From Trametes villosa (taxonomy: Eukaryota > Basidiomycota > Agaricomycetes > Polyporales > Polyporaceae): a stretch of 64,000 bases of DNA. Shown piece after piece: positions 30,546 to 44,130 of this stretch; position 1 is the stretch's first letter; the number at the start of each line of letters is the position of its first letter. Below the pieces are notes generated by a model, which was not told where the DNA came from, did no database searches, and was given only the letters and a program-made list of their open reading frames with translations. Location: the NCBI GenBank assembly GCA_002964805.2, contig PUDQ02000001.1, forward strand, positions 7,526,001 to 7,590,000, in the 5' to 3' direction. The position numbers and the translations under genes were made by a program.

Positions 30546-32942
30546 CTAGCTACGACCGTTCGTCGAGGCCACACGTCTGCGTGCCTCTTCGTCGCGCTGG
30601 CGCCAGTACGCAAGCTCACTCTGCGCTTTGGGGTGGCTCGTCGGGCGAGGTCCATTCTGTGATGGTATGGTTAGGATGGTCGTGACATGGGTAAGGGTAA
30701 AGTACATACGCTAAGCCCCTGGAGAAGTTGTTCGTAGAACTTGCACAGCGCACGCGCTTTGGCCGCAGGGTCCGTCTGTTTGTCCGTGTGGGTGACGATA
30801 AGCTTTGACAGCTCCTGGCGTAGCCGAAGCAGGCTACACGGAGGTGCACAGGTGAGGGTGGGAACACGGGGGAAGCTATCTCAAGTACGTACTTTGAGAA
30901 GATCATCGTCTCTTCTGCCTGATCGGTGAGCGCGATGAACGAGTTGAACACCGTAACGTAACGCCGGCAAATCTACGCGGGAGACGTCAGTATGGACAAA
31001 CATGCCATACCACGCCCCACCCGCGGCGCATGCGAGCAGCACAGCGGGCGAGGCGCGGGAAAGGGGTGGACTCACACTCGACACGGCGGCGTCGGTAGTG
31101 GTGCCCCTGCGGAAGTAGCCCGAAGAGGCACCCTCGGCGAACTTCTTGAGCGAGTCGATATGCTCGGCCATGAGCTTCTGGAACGCGGGCCACATCTTGA
31201 GGCGCATGGCGAACACGAACGTCTCGAGCGGGCCACAGTTGCGCCGTTGCACCTCCGCAGCGACGTCCTCGGTGAGGCGGATGATGGTCAGCAGCGGGAT
31301 GACCGGCGGCGCAGGCTCCAGTGCGTTCTGCACGAATGTCTGCGGCGCGGGTATATGTAAGCGGGAAGAGAGAGAGAGGAGAGGAGAGGGCGCCGGATCG
31401 GGCGGGTTACCTGACAGTAGTCGAGGACGGGGTCGAGGACCTGCTTCCACAGCGCGTTCAGTGCGGCGAGCTCCTCCTTTGCGGACGGCTCTTGCGCGCC
31501 GGTGCTCATGGTGCTGGTGATGCTGGTGAGCCGCTTGCGCGGCGCCACGCTCTCGCCGCCAAAGTCGGACCCCGGATTGGAGCGCGTGTCCTCGAACTCT
31601 CCGTTCGTCGGCGACAGGAGTGGGGGAGACATGATGGAACCGCTCGAGTCTTTACTGTGCATTTGGGTGGCCTGCCGGGGCTCGTTGGCGAAGAAGGTCG
31701 TGATGAAGGAGTATTCGGCCGTAGCGTTGTCCATGAGAACTAGAAGGGCTGAGCGTACGAGTGCCTCTAGAGGCTCTTTCTGTACAGCCGTCATCAGTAC
31801 TTAGCGTACAGTGCGGATGTATGCGCACTAACATGATTCTTGTCGTCGGCCATGTATGCCATGACGACACTCGGACCATCTACGCGACCATACAGCAGGC
31901 GCGCGGGATCAACCTCCGGGTCAGGGGATTCGCCGGGCGCAGTAGCGATGTTGTCTGCCTTCTCCGTTGTCCTCGCCTGTAGAGGGTTAGCTTATCCCTG
32001 CATACAGTCGGAGACTCAAGCTCACCTTGATCCAAGTCAGGCCTCTGAGGTAACGCCTGAAACCGGTCTCGAAGTATGTGCGGACGGCGGCAGCATACGC
32101 CCGCTGAACTTCGTGTGCGACATTGGACGCATGTCGCTGGAGGAAGGCGTAGAGCGGCCTATATTTCATCCAGACCGACGACTGTAGGACTTGCAAGTTG
32201 GTAGTCATGCTCGTTCGTATGGGTTCCAGCAGCGCGAGGAAGAAGGCCCGTAGCTTAGTGGCAGCCTAAGTGCAACATATCTTCACTACAAAATCCTGTT
32301 CAGAAGACCTAGCAGAGTTCACTTACCACAATCCGTAGGCCTTCGGCGACATCTGACAAGTCTCGTGCAGCTTTGACGCGCACCCGTAGCTTGAGGGTGT
32401 CCAGCCTCCTCTCGAATTCCACGATGGCAGGTATCCAATCTTCGTTCACCGGGGTATCTAATATGAGCGTTGCCAGCGCAGGGGGTATACAGAGGTCCAC
32501 GAGGAGATTTGCGAGAGGTTTCTCTATTCTCTACGACCCAATCAGCACACGGAGAACTGATACATACAGCCCAACGTACCCTGCGGCCCTTCAGGCGGTT
32601 GTCAATATCCTTGCTCCTGTCCTGCAGGTTGGATATCTGGCCAGACACAGCAGACAGATCTTTCTGGAACGTCGAGAGGAAGTTCTCCAACGAGTCCAAT
32701 AGGTTGACGCTAGTCTATGCGGGGGAATGAATGGCGAAGCCTCAAGGCCATACGGACGGCCGTACCTGGACTTGATCGTGAAGTTCGACAAATTCTCTAG
32801 CTCGTAGCTGGTCTTCCGCATACATTCATCAGATGCATTCCGAAGACAGTTATAAGCACTCACATGTCTGCTCAGTACGAGGTAGATGTGACCCGCCCGC
32901 CTGGAGGTCGTTCGAGGGGCGAGAGGCTTCAGCGTCAGCCAT
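30546..32942 (-). CDS. VPS52: VPS52, GARP tethering complex subunit
   Basis: A multi-exon minus-strand gene. The N-terminus MADAEASRPSNDLQAGGSHL runs into QLRAREFVELHDQVQ, then LLDSLENFLSTFQKDLSAVS, ISNLQDRSKDIDNRL, and LCIPPALATLILDTPVNEDW, which together define Vps52/Sac2. Later exons carry NCGPLETFVFAMRLKMWP, FNSFIALTDQAEE and ELSKLIVTHTDKQTDPA. The last exon ends VASTNGRS. GARP (Vps51-54) tethers endosome-derived vesicles at the trans-Golgi. The coiled-coil N-terminal third is typical. Convergent with EFR3, 3' ends about 220 bp apart. Confidence 0.9.
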
Positions 32943-33947
32943 GATCAGCTTCGTGATGATGAAGAGTTGAGCGTCAAGTGGTCTCAAAGGTAGAAGTTCC
33001 AGTCAGCAGAGAGATAATATACGCGAGTGCAAGTCAGGAGGATGAGCGAATCCAGGGCGGGACGCGAGGGCGGTGGCCCATCATCCGCCACGTGGATATC
33101 GAGATCTGAGGAAGATCTGAGATCTCGCCATTCGCAGCCAGCGGCACCCGCCGAGCCTCCTGACGCCGAACTACGACTCACCGCGTAGCGTTGTGCCAAT
33201 ATGCATAGTCTACGAACTCGGTCGAACTCAAGCGGAACAGATAATCTTTTAAAGATGCGGCTATGGAACCGCGAGAGCTCGATGCCGCTGTGGTAAATGG
33301 CAACAGGAAAGGTTTGCCCCAAACCGCAAGTCAGGGCGTTTTGCCGGTATGTCCTGGTTGAGCATGATTTACGCACATCTGATTTACGTCCAGCGACCTT
33401 CTTGCTGGACAACAAAGTCTACGCGTGACACCAGCTTGATCATGAGTGCCTATGCTGGCTTACAAGCACAAACAGCTATCGGCAAGGTCGAAGCTCTCGC
33501 TACTCGCCTGCGAGTTCTCGTTCAACACCTCGCCATGGTTTTGTCGCTGGCAGCATTGGTTCCCTCAGAATTCTTCAGGCAACTGGTTCGACATCCCTGG
33601 TATAAGGAAAGAATGTAGCTTGAGGCCCGGTGGGCTGCACAGAGGTCGCGATTCTCCGCGCAGGCATTCACTCAGCGTTTGTAAGTTGTTCGCTTCACTT
33701 ATCCGTCGCTCTTCTAATGACACTACCATCTTACCTGGGTCGCAAACGAACTCTGCCCGTAGGAGTGTTGACACTGATAAATTTCTTGCGCACCTTCGGG
33801 AGCGTTATCAAGAATCTAGCGTGGGTGTGAACGTCCCGTTTCCACCACGGTTCTTTCCACGGATTCTTCCGCACGATGCATCTTCACACAGACATACAAG
33901 GGGCCAGGGGGCGATATACTTCTTTCTTCAAACCACCGTGAACAGAC
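32943..33947. other. Gap between VPS52 and FMO1
   Basis: About 1 kb with short open frames on both strands (for example 33349-33618 and 33446-34063 plus, 32984-33415 minus). None shows a recognisable family or a phase-consistent splice chain. It serves as the shared upstream region of two divergent genes. Confidence 0.35.
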
Positions 33948-36108
33948 ATGGCGCTCGACCCCCGACTCATCGCTTCGACGTGGCTGGCCGCCTTCACATC
34001 AACCTCGCTACGAGGCGACGCGGACGCGTTCACTGCCCTGTTCTTACCCTATGGGTGGCTTAGGGACCTACTGGTCTTCACATGGGACATCCGTGCTCTT
34101 GAAGGGCGCGGTAATATCGCGAGCTACACGGCCGATAATCTGGCCAACGCGCAGATCAAGGATGCGAAACTGGACGACACCCCGTATCTCACCCCTCAGA
34201 CTTCCTTCGTCCCACAGATCCACGCAATGGATGTCGAGTTCGCCATCACCTTCGAGTGTCGCGGTGGTCACGGGCGTGGGCATATCCGCCTCCTCCCCGA
34301 CGTGGACGGCTCCTTTAGGGCTCTGACCGCCTTGCTGATGCTGTCGGACATTAGAGGGCATGAAGAGGATGCTGTCCTCACCTTGCGGGATGATACTGGA
34401 GCACCCGGTCAAGACATGCAAAAGGAGTTCGCTGATTGGGTTCACGGTGTCGAGACGAACCCTCACGTCCTGATAGGTGAGTTGTCGCATGATCAGCCGG
34501 GAAACGGAGTGCATCCTCATCGAACGCTGGCCTACAGTCGGCGCCGGACAAACCGGAGTGCAAGTAGCAGCGCGTTTCAAGGCTATGAATATCCCGGCAC
34601 TTGTGATCGAGCGCCACGAGCGGGTCGGCGATGTCTGGAGGAAACGTTATCCCACTCTGGCTTTGCACACGATCAAGCGACAGAACACTCGTGAGTAATT
34701 AGCCTGACGAGAGCGGTATCCAATCGTCTCGGTAGACAGTATAATTGCTGACAGCGTGATCCGCAGTGCTTTACCAACCCTTCCCAAGCAACTGGCCTGA
34801 ATTCACCCCACGGGATAAGCTCGCTGACTGGCTCGAGCACTACGTGTCTATCCAAGACCTCGTGGTATGGACCAACTCCGAGCTGCAGCCTCATCCCGTT
34901 TACGATTCCGTGACTGGGACGTGGGACGTCACCGTCCGCCGTCAGGGCAAAGACGTCAAACTACGCCCGGCCCACATCGTACTCGCAACCGGCACGCTGG
35001 GCAAGCCGTACGTTCCCGACATCCCAGGAAGGGAAGCATTTCCGGGCCAGGTGCTGCACTCCGAGGGTTTCAACGGCGCCACCGAGTTCGCGGGGAAACG
35101 GGTGATCGTCCTCGGCGCCGGCAACAGCTCAATCGACATCTGCCAGGACCTCGTAAACGAAGGCGCTCAGGAGGTGACGATGATCCAGCGCTCGCCGACG
35201 TGTGTTTCCGGGCGTCCTTTTGTCGCCGGCCTGTGCAAGCAGCGCTGGCCGGATGAGTGGCCCATGGACGTCGCCGATCTTAAGGCGGCGGCATTCCCGC
35301 TCGGCTTGCAGAAGAAGTGGGCTATCGCATCGCAGGACTGGATGTGGGCGGTGGAGAAGCCGCTGCATGACAAGTTGCGCAAGGGGGGCGTACAGCTTAC
35401 TCTGGGCCCGGAAGGCGAAGGGCTTTACATTCTAGTTCACGAGAGATTCGGAGGTGAGACGATGCTCTGACGCTACATAGTACCGTGCTGACTCGTCTCC
35501 GCATAGGCTACTGTGAGACCTAACTTCTATTGTGAAGATACGACTCGGACCGTACTAACCTTCGTCTTCGCCTTTCAGGGCAGGATAAGGGCGCCGCGGA
35601 CCTCATCGCCGACGGCCGCATTAAGGTCAAGAGCGGCGTCGCCCCTACCGGATTTACCGCAACTGGCGTCATCTTCACTGACGGGTCCGAAGTGCCCGCG
35701 GATGCAGTTATCCTTGCGTAGGTCAGCGTGACTACGACATGCCTCCAGCGCGCTCACTACTGTAAAGCACGGGATATGTTCACATGAAGGAGACAAACCG
35801 CGCGCTACTCGGAGACGACGTCGTCAACCGGACTGGGGACGTCTATGGCCTTGACAGCGAGGGCGAACTCAAGGCCAGCTACCGGCCATCTGGGCATCCT
35901 GGAGTAAGATCCTCGCTGGTGTTCACTGCGGATACTAACAACCGTCTTATGGTATAGCTTTGGTACGCTACCGCAGATTTCTTCATCTCGCGTTTCCTTT
36001 CGAAGACACTGGTACGGATCTGGGCGGTCTTGACAATCCGTGCGATCGGGCTGATGAGTCGTATATCAGGCGTTGCAAATAAAGGCCAGACAACTCGGCA
36101 TGATTTGA
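33948..36108 (+). CDS. Flavin-containing monooxygenase-like oxidoreductase 1 with NTF2-like N-domain
   Basis: Eight exons: 33948-34476, 34538-34690, 34767-35453, a 6-nt exon 35507-35512, 35579-35717, 35768-35903, 35958-36011 and 36070-36108, about 580 residues. Residues 1-170 form an NTF2/SnoaL-like domain (LIASTWLAAFTS, WLRDLLVFTWDIRALEGRG). An FAD-binding Rossmann motif GAGQTGVQVAARF and RVGDVWRKRYP follow. The NADPH-binding motif is VLGAGNSSIDICQDL. Late motif is LATGYV, then SGHPGLWYATADFF. The enzyme should use FAD, NADPH and oxygen on a small substrate. Exon lengths equal those of FMO2 for exons 2-7, so they are tandem duplicates. Confidence 0.85.
35507..35512 (+). other. 6-nt micro-exon in FMO1
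   Basis: GCTACT is flanked by ...catag and gtgaga. Including it adds two codons and completes GGYWQDKGAADL. The equivalent micro-exon in FMO2 is GGTACT at 38391-38396. Skipping it keeps the frame but loses Tyr-Trp. Confidence 0.65.
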
Positions 36109-36841
36109 AGGAAAGCAGAGCGGCCCGGCACGTTGAGTTATGTGGGTGATACTAATGAGTGGGCACCCTGTCGGGCTACCTGTTCTGTTCGCCCGCAATA
36201 TGATGACACCGGTCCGTTGTGGTGAAGGCGGTGCCCCAGCAAGCGCCAGCTTGTGCATCTGTCGACTCGAGGCAAGCTCTACCACACGTTCATCGTGTTT
36301 GCCATGTCAACGAGAGCGCTACGCCGACTCGGACGACACACTGTGCTGCTGGTATTCGGAGTACTGCCTTCGCACAGCGCGCATCTCTCGAACTGCTGTC
36401 GGGTGTGACGTCTATCTCCACCCATCGCCCGGAATGCTCACAAGGTTTGCTGTCCAGAGTGGTAATCAGATGGTGCAAAATTATCGGCTCGCGCGGGCGG
36501 CGCGCTGGCAAAGCTTCTTATGAGGGCACATCACCTCAATATTCTCTGCTTTTCAACCTACAGGTAATCCCAAGTCAGTAAGGCAGCATAGTACTTGGAA
36601 GGTCGGTGTATGTAGTGGTGAACGCCTCGTGGTGAGCTCACTCCACCGCGTTGTTCTCACCGTGTTTTCCCAGGAAAGGCTCACGCGCTCTCATCCTAGG
36701 GACTGTCCGGAACATCACTCCGGTGGCGGGACGCAGGGCGCTCATATTGAGCTTGGGAAGCGTACTTAAGATGGCTCCAGCGTCCTGTGCCACAGCAGTT
36801 CGCCCAGAACACGACGTCCACCTTGCCCCTCCACTGCCGAC
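36109..36841. other. Intergenic gap between tandem monooxygenases
   Basis: About 730 bp. Open frames on both strands show no recognisable product. Probably the FMO2 promoter plus 3' flank of FMO1. Confidence 0.35.
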
Positions 36842-39031
36842 ATGCACCTCGATCCCAATATCGTCGCCTCCGAATGGCTCGCCACTTTCTCCGGCGCAGT
36901 GGGCAGCGGGGACCCGAAGCGCGTAGCAGAGACTTTGCTCGAAGATGGGTGGCTGCGGGATGTCCTCGTCTTCACCTGGGATATTCGGGGCCTCGCGGGT
37001 CAAGAGAAGATAACGGCGTATCTCGCCGATGCACTAGCCCTGTCCGCGATCTCCGACGTGAAGGTGGACGATGGCCCTTTCCTTGCGCCACGGACGTTCA
37101 ACGCACCGCGAAGCGAAGCTGTCGGCGTCGAAGTGGCCTTCACGTTCGAGTGCGCGCACGGCCACGGTCGCGGAAACGTGCGCCTCGTGCCGGACGCAAA
37201 TGGCGCATATAGGGCGTTGACACTGATGACAGAGCTGCGCGATCTGCCAGGACACGAGGAGCTTGGCACCTTGCCTCTGCGAGATGACATCACCGGCATT
37301 CCGGGAAGAGACATGCAGGAGGAGTTTACGAACTGGGTGGAGGAGGTTGAGACGAGGCCGTATGTGCTGATAGGTAACGTCAAACATACCAGGGCAGGCA
37401 GTGGTATGTGCTGATTGGGCGGTCGTGTAGTTGGAGGTGGTCAAACCGGGGTCCAGGTAGCTGCTCGATTCAAGCAAATGAACATACCCGCCCTGGTCGT
37501 CGAGCGCAATGCCCGTGTCGGAGACAGCTGGAGAAAACGATACCCATCGCTAACACTGCACACCGTTAGAAAACATCACAGTCGTAAGTGTCACGATATC
37601 GCATATCGATCACTAACCGCTCATCCACATATTGCTCCGCAGTACTATACCAGCCGTACCCATCGAACTGGCCCGAGTTCACCCCCCGAGACAAAATCGC
37701 GGACTGGCTGGAGCAATATGCAGTCACGCAGGATCTCGTGGTGTGGACCAACGCGGAGCTGAAGGTGCAGCCCAAGTACAACGCGGAGACCCAAGACTGG
37801 GACGTCACGATTCTCCGCGAGGGCTTCGACGTCAAGCTGCGCCCCGCGCACATCGTGCTCGCCACCGGCACACTCGGCGAGCCCAACATCCCCGACGTCC
37901 CGGACGTCAGCCGCTTCACCGGCCAAGTCATGCACTCGCAGCAGTTCGCCGGGGGCGCGCCGTATGCGGGAAAACGTGCCGTCGTCATCGGCGCGGGCAA
38001 CAGCTCGATCGATATCTGCCAGGACCTCGTATTGCGCGGCGCGGAGTCGGTGACCATGGTCCAACGCTCGGTGACATGCGTGCTGTCGCGGGAGTACGTG
38101 TGTGGGATGCTGCGGCAGTCGTTTCCCGAGGACGTCCCCCTGCCGGTCGCCGACTTCCGATGGGGGTCATTCCCGCTAGGCTTGCTGAAGAAGCTGATCA
38201 TTGCTGACCAGCAGTCGGCGTGGGACGCGAACAAGGAGCTGCATGACAAGTTGAGAAAGGGAGGGGTTAACCTGAGCATGGGTCCCGAAGGCCAGGGTAT
38301 CTATCTCATGACCCTAGAGCGCGGCGGAGGTCAGTACCTTCATTTCCTAATGCCAGCCAGGACTTACTGATGGGTGCCTGGCGAAAACAGGGTACTGTGA
38401 GTGATAGGTTTGGCAAACGAAAGAGGGGTATTGACACGCATGTAGGGCTCGACAAGGGAGGCGCAGATCTCATCGCCGACGGACGAATCAAAGTAAGAAG
38501 CGGGGTCGCCCCTGAGAGATTCACCGAGACTGGACTCGTTATGAGTGATGGTTCCGAGCTGCCTGCGGACGTCGTGGTATTTGCGTAAGTGCCAATATTG
38601 CACTTGAAGCTCGCCTGCGCTAAGGGTCTTTGATGTTAGTACCGGATTCGTGCGTATCCGAGAGGTCAACGCGGAGGTGTTGGGCCACGAAGTCATCGAT
38701 CAGACGGACGAGGTCTACGGGTTGGACGAGGAAGGCGAGATTAAAGGGAGCTATCGCCCGTCTGGCCACCCTGGGGTTTGTCTTCATCTTGGCCGGAACG
38801 CACTGCTGTGGGCTGACTGCGTTCCACGACAGCTGTGGTTTGCCACCGGCGACTTCTTCATCTCGCGCTTCATGTCGAAGCCACTGGTGCGAGGATTCTC
38901 TTGAGTAGTACTTGGTTCGACGCTGATGTTTCCGGCAGGCTCTCCAACTCAAGGCTATACAGCTTGGAATCTTGAAGCACGATGGCCAAAGACCCGGCGC
39001 AAAGGTAAAGGAGCAAGTCAGCAAGCTGTGA
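36842..39031 (+). CDS. Flavin-containing monooxygenase-like oxidoreductase 2 with NTF2-like N-domain
   Basis: Eight exons: 36842-37373, 37431-37583, 37643-38329, micro-exon 38391-38396, 38446-38584, 38640-38775, 38833-38886 and 38939-39031, about 599 residues. Order: an NTF2-like domain (IVASEWLATFSG, WLRDVLVFTWDIRGLAGQEK), an FAD motif GGGQTGVQVAARF, an NADPH motif VIGAGNSSIDICQDL, FATGF and SGHPGLWFATGDFF. The first FAD-motif glycine triplet is GGG rather than GAG in FMO1. The C-terminus is 18 residues longer than FMO1 and rich in Lys and Gln. Substrate unknown. The pair may have diverged in specificity. Confidence 0.86.
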
Positions 39032-39133
39032 TGGAACTCTCCGTGAAGTGATGTTCAGTGTACGATACCCCTATTACATAGACTGCCCCTGTAGTGTTGA
39101 CGAGAGTCCTATACCCATGCTCCCCCGGAAATA

Positions 39134-41222
39134 TCAGACTGGCTGCAGAGCGTTGTGCAACGAATAGCTGGCGTCCGAAACATGCGCGTAGAGTTCTGGA
39201 GGAGGAGGTCCTTGCGCTGCCTCGTCTTCGCTCTCGTCGGAGCCGAGCAACACGTGGGCGACCTCATTCTCCTGTTCCGCCGTGTCGACGATGAGGCCCC
39301 GAAGCGTCTCCACCAGGTCTGGACGGGCGATCTCGGTCTCCTGCAGCCACCGGCGGCTGACCATCCATCGCGCGACGCCCTTCGGAGGGAGGAACAGGCC
39401 GTCCTTATGCGGGCCTTCGCGGCGCACGCGCCGGCCGCCGCGCTTCGGCTTCACGCTCTTCTCGACGCGGTCCTGGTTGTCGAGCACGGCATAGAAGCGG
39501 AGGAGGCGCGCGCTGCGCCACGAGGGCCCGCGCGTCTGGAACACCTGCACCTTCTCCCCGTTCTCGGTGTACTCGCCGTCGGACTCCTCGGAGGACATGC
39601 AGTCCTGGTGCAGCGCGCGCTCGAAGACGGGCTGCGCGAACGCGTCGAGCTTCTTGCGCGCGTCCGCGCGGTTGCCTAGTTTCTTATACAGCGGCCGATC
39701 AGTGTTCCGTTGCTGCTGCTGATTCCGGGGATACGGGGAGAAGGGGCGAGACGTACCGCCTTCTTGCGCTGCAGCCGACGGGCTTTCAGGGCCTTGTGGT
39801 TTTCCCGGCGCTGCAGGCGCGTCGCGGTCGTGGCATCCTTCTGCGCTTTGAACTTTTGCCGGAGAGTGGTGAATACTTGGTCGAAGACGCTGTCCAGGGT
39901 CTTCTTGAGGAACTCCTTGTCCGCGACGTGCTTGTATGCGGTCCGGTTCGCTTTGATGTCGTTCACGACGCGTCTCTTCATCGCGGCGTTGTGTGCAGAC
40001 TGCTTCGGCGTCTTACCCCAGACGAAGCGTACCGGCTGGTCCGTGAGAAGGGGCGCACCCTCGAAATGACTTTCCGGGAGGTCCTCGTCGTGCTTGAGCT
40101 TCATCATCTTCCGGATGTGGGTTCTCATTGCGTGCTGAGGCACGCTTCAGCATATATACGGTGCAAGTGCATTTAGCACCTACGTGGATCGTGACACAGC
40201 GGCGACCAGTGCCGCTTTCTCCTGTGCGGACGCGGCTAGAAGAAGGGTCGTCCGAATCATCCTCACTTTCGCTCTCGCTGCGGTCGCTCTCCTCCGCGAG
40301 CTGTCGCGACCGTTTGCGTGGGTTCGGTTCGGAAAGTGGGGACCGGGCTGCGGGTGTTATGGATGAGCCCGAAGACTGTGGCGTGGGCGGGGCAAATGTT
40401 TCGGGTGGTTCTATCCGAAATGTGCTTGTGTATGCTTGCGCTGGAGCAAACTGTGGCGAGGGTACCGATGAAGCAGGCGGAGACAGTACTGAAAGGGCAG
40501 GTGAATGGATGACGTCGGGGGTATTCGCGGGGTGCAGTTCTCTGGGCAGAAGCGGGCGGGACGACGATCCCTCAACGAACATAGGCGGGTGCACTTCCGG
40601 GTGGAGCGGGGCGGGGGATATAGGAGAGAGCGGGGTTCGTGGGGATAGTTCGGTAGAAGGGGATACGGGCTCGATATGCGCTGTGGTTGGTACTGTGCTG
40701 ACGGTAATCCCGGGTTGCGATATGGGGGGCGTCGGAAGGCTGGGATTCATGCCGATGCATGCTCTGAGTAGCGTGATTTCTTGACGCATGTCCAGAATCT
40801 GCTGTTCCAGCGCGATGCGTTGCTGCGCCGCCTTAGCCTCCTGCTCGCGCTCCCAGGCAATCCGACGCTGCCGTTCAGCTACTGCTGCCTCCCGCGCGGT
40901 GGCGACCACCCGGTATAGCTCAACAACTGGATTCCCATTGCGTGATTGCTGTTGCACTAGGGACCTGGAATCTGACATGAGCATACATATGCACCGTTCA
41001 AACACAAGGAACATACGGCGCCACGATAGCTTGCGGTTCCCCTGGTTGAGCAGGAGGGACAATAGCGAGCTCTAACTCACTGCGGTGTGGCGCAGGGGTT
41101 TGCACCGTGGATGGCCCCGCGACTGGAGACAGCTGGGCACCGTTAGACTGAGCATGGCGTCGGCGAGGGCGTGCTACGACGGAGTCCGGGTTGAGGGCGT
41201 TGGAGAGCTCGCTTGAAGACAT
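39134..41222 (-). CDS. Agaricomycete-type unknown protein with coiled coil, 637 residues
   Basis: Four minus-strand exons fit phase exactly: 41222-41017, 40964-40184, 40134-39757 and 39682-39134. In order: a disordered N-terminus; a coiled coil (AVAERQRRIAWEREQEAKAA, about residues 90-150); a long Pro/Ser-rich region ending in an acidic run; a basic block (AMRTHIRKMMKLKHDEDLP, FVWGKTPKQS, VFTTLRQKFKAQKD, LQRRENHKALKARRLQRKKA); then CMSSEESDGEY, SARLLRFYAVLDNQDRV, and FLPPKGVARWMVSRRWL. I recall this C-terminal block as a common orphan family in mushroom genomes. Function unknown; the basic and acidic patches suggest nucleic-acid or chromatin contact. Divergent from RPN11 over 236 bp. Confidence 0.72.
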
Positions 41223-41458
41223 CGCATTTCCAGTCCAAGTCTCGCAGAGGTCGCTGCACACGATTTGGGCGCTTGCGGAGGTAGCTCTATGGGCGCTAAC
41301 TCTCAGATCTCAAGGGAGATCTCCGCACGTGCGGCGCGTACCCCGACGCGTCAGCGACGCGAGTCCCTTGTCCCGTTTGCAAGCTTCAGCCTTTCCCCCG
41401 ACCCTCACTTTGCCCGCTTGCTACTCTCTCTACCCACCTCTCAGCACGACATATAACG
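41223..41458. promoter_or_regulatory. Bidirectional intergenic promoter region, unknown gene/RPN11
   Basis: 236 bp separate divergent start codons, so both promoters lie here. Pyrimidine-rich runs precede the RPN11 ATG. Inferred from layout. Confidence 0.4.
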
Positions 41459-42672
<1,214 letters not shown>

Positions 42673-43216
42673 CTCTATCATTATCCCGGACTTCGCCTTT
42701 TAGCTCCCCCCGTTCTGTATTGACCTCGCATTGCATCTGGGAACCCCTCGCCTGCGGACGTTCGGCAGTATCCTGCTGACGCACGAGCCGCCGCGGCCTT
42801 GCCTGGCGAGGAAGGTGTGTGGCCGATAGCGGCCGTCTCGGGGCCTGGTGACCTGTGGCTGCTCCATTCCGTCGGCGCGAGTGACTGCCCCGGCGCCGTT
42901 CCATGAAACGAGAAGCTCTAAATGCGATCATAGGACAGAACCATGACATAACGGTAAAGCCTGTTGGTAAGTGGGAGCCCGAGAGCGCGGCACTACGAGC
43001 GGCGTGTTCGCGGGGCTAGATTTGCGTTTGGTCGGATAGAAGCAGGGCGCCGTGGACATTGTTTTTTTCACAGAAGTTGGGCCTATCCAGACTATGCGCG
43101 CATTAAGCGCGGACCGACTTGCGAGCTGGATGAAGGTTTCGGACAGGGCGATCTCCAAATAAGCACGAAGTAATGTATAGGTGAGATAGGGGAACACTGC
43201 TCTAGAACGCGGACCG
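42673..43216. other. Convergent gap between RPN11 and MRPS18
   Basis: About 540 bp of 3' flank for both genes. No supported gene. Confidence 0.4.
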
Positions 43217-44130
43217 TCACCGGCGCAGGTTCTGTTGCAGAAGGTTGCGTCTGCTGAGCACCGGGATGACGCCCATCATCTTCGCGCGACGGATGGCCTT
43301 TCCAATCCGCCGTTGATTCTTCCAGGTGAGGTTCGTCTCGCTGCGACCCTTGATCTTGCCCATGGTAGAGACGAAACGCGACATGATCTTCGAGTTTTGA
43401 GCCTCCTGGAGCGGGTCGATGTCCATCTGGTGGAACACGTCAAGATACCGCGAGGTCGACGCGTCGGGCCCGAGCAGCGCGCGTTTTGTGTACCCGCCCT
43501 TATGACCTATTTTGGCGTAGCCGTCGCGCGTGAAGTCCTGCGGCCGGACGAACTGCGGGAAACATGAGCGATCGCGGGGAATGATGGAGCGCGTTACGCA
43601 CCTGGTTGATGTGGAAGCCAGTCAATACGGGGAAGCCCTTCGCGGGAAGTGGGGGTGCTACGCGCAAGTATTAGACGTGAGGAGCGGGGGATAGTAGGGC
43701 GCATTTGCAACACGGTTATAACCGCTAAGTGAACAGGGTCGTTACTCCGCACATCACGACTTTCTTGGCGACTACGGGCAGAGTAGTCTTCCACATCTCT
43801 TCTCATGCAACGGAGACGTGTAGATGTATGACCGCAGTGATGCACTTATAACCGCTTGCAAACACGCTCTTCAGGAGGAAACGTACCTGCAACTGGTGGC
43901 TGGGGACCAAGCTCCTCAACGAGCTCGCCGGTGTTGCCCGCCGCGAGAGTCTGCTCCTCCTCCGTTATGTCGTGTATGAAGTCGCTGAACTCCTGCATAG
44001 AGCTTGGCTCCGCCGTGATAGGATGGAGCGTAGTCGTCTGCGCCGAGGCGGAGGACATGGCGCGTGCCGCTGGCGCGCGGCACGCCTGGCGACGCGCGAC
44101 GGCGCGGAAGCTGTTCACGAAGGAGAGCAT
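43217..44130 (-). CDS. MRPS18: Mitochondrial small ribosomal subunit protein bS18m
   Basis: Three minus-strand exons (44130-43887, 43657-43602, 43552-43217) give about 211 residues. The N-terminus (MLSFVNSFRAVARRQACRAP) is a basic mitochondrial presequence. The S18 core runs from FHQMDIDPLQEAQNSKIMSR through GKIKGRSETNLTWKNQRRIG to AIRRAKMMGVIPVLSRRNLL. bS18 sits on the small-subunit platform. A Met inside exon 3 would encode only the core and is less likely. Confidence 0.88.
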
